From Actinomycetota bacterium (GTDB lineage: Bacteria; Actinomycetota; Humimicrobiia; Humimicrobiales; Humimicrobiaceae), in contig JADHVN010000088.1 in the NCBI GenBank assembly GCA_016783995.1, forward strand, positions 1 through 5,946: a stretch of DNA of 5,946 nucleotides. Reading direction: 5' to 3'. Below the pieces are notes generated by a model that saw only the letters and a list, made by a program, of their open reading frames with translations, did no database searches and was not told the origin of the DNA. The position numbers and the translations under genes are program-made. How positions within the stretch are numbered: the stretch's first letter is position 1; every line of letters starts with the position of its first letter. This document shows, one piece after another, positions 5,714 to 5,946 of this stretch.

Positions 5714-5946
5714 ATGCTGCGAAAAATATACAGAACAGTATTTATTACTCTAATTTTGAGTATTAGTCTTTTATTGGGGGAATCAATTTCATTCGCAAAC
5801 GAATTAACCATTAAAACAATCGAGATCTCCGGCAATTCCCATTTTACCGACACCGAGATAATCCAAGCCCTTGGTCTTCATCCTGGAGAAAAATTCTCCT
5901 ATGAGAAACTGAACCACAACATCGAAAATATACTCCAGCTTTATTT
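5714..5946 (+). CDS. Omp85/BamA-family-like outer-membrane protein, N-terminal part
   Basis: The frame from ATG 5714 is open to the window edge (77 codons seen). It begins with a signal peptide: basic MLRKIYR, a hydrophobic core TVFITLILSISLLLG and a likely cleavage after ISFA at about residue 28. The mature part starts LTIKTIEISGNSHFTDTEII and continues QALGLHPGEKFSYEKL, which fits the first strand, turn and helix of a POTRA domain (I-x-I-x-G-N, then L-x-x-x-x-G). Such domains precede the beta-barrel of BamA, TamA and two-partner-secretion transporters, acting in the periplasm; which of these applies cannot be told. An upstream in-frame TGA at 5693 excludes earlier starts. The nearest Shine-Dalgarno-like GAGG (5694-5697) is too far for a normal site. 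Codon use (GAG, ATC, TCC, GGC, ACC) is less AT-biased than upstream, suggesting core chromosome. Confidence 0.75.
   Translation, partial: MLRKIYRTVFITLILSISLLLGESISFANELTIKTIEISGNSHFTDTEIIQALGLHPGEKFSYEKLNHNIENILQLY

Noticed and set aside
1..5946. tRNA, rRNA, CRISPR array
   Set aside because: No cloverleaf, rRNA-like block or regular short repeat-spacer series was seen by eye on either strand.

Overview
The window is AT-rich bacterial DNA. The last gene opens with a signal peptide and a POTRA-type domain of the Omp85/BamA class, so the host is probably Gram-negative (diderm). I cannot name the taxon. Most of the window reads as an accessory island: an insertion-sequence end, a truncated nuclease gene, a ubiquitin-like operon and a repeat-flanked GIY-YIG gene. 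Near position 5714 the codon use changes to more G/C-ending codons, which looks like the return to core chromosome.

Layout. Bases 1-118 are the end of an IS3-like insertion sequence on the minus strand, holding the first 16 codons of its OrfA. It abuts the 5' end of a PIN-domain nuclease gene (about 120-1022) whose reading frame runs up to the IS boundary without a normal start codon, so the IS appears to have cut off its start. A good promoter (TTGACA, 17 bp, TAATAA at 1091-1119) and a strong ribosome binding site then lead into four plus-strand genes, 1167-4939: an E2-fold protein, a JAMM/JAB metallopeptidase, an E1/ThiF-like adenylating enzyme with an N-terminal ubiquitin-like segment, and a protein with an N-terminal ubiquitin-like domain, a Ser/Thr-rich linker and about four membrane helices.

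The gene order E2-JAB-E1 resembles bacterial ubiquitin-like conjugation operons such as the Bil antiphage systems. Three things are unusual. The E2-fold protein has no cysteine at the expected catalytic position. No free modifier ending in glycine is encoded in the window. The last gene is a membrane-anchored ubiquitin-like protein translationally coupled to E1. A plausible but untested reading is E1-dependent chemistry at a membrane, with JAB acting as processing or deconjugating protease, possibly in defence.

Downstream of the operon is a 363-bp gene-free stretch with a direct repeat pair 80 bp apart and a long nested palindrome. After it comes a small GIY-YIG nuclease gene bracketed by inverted TGTCATT...AATCCAG palindromes, which looks like a small mobile or repeat-associated unit. 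The window ends inside the Omp85-like gene.
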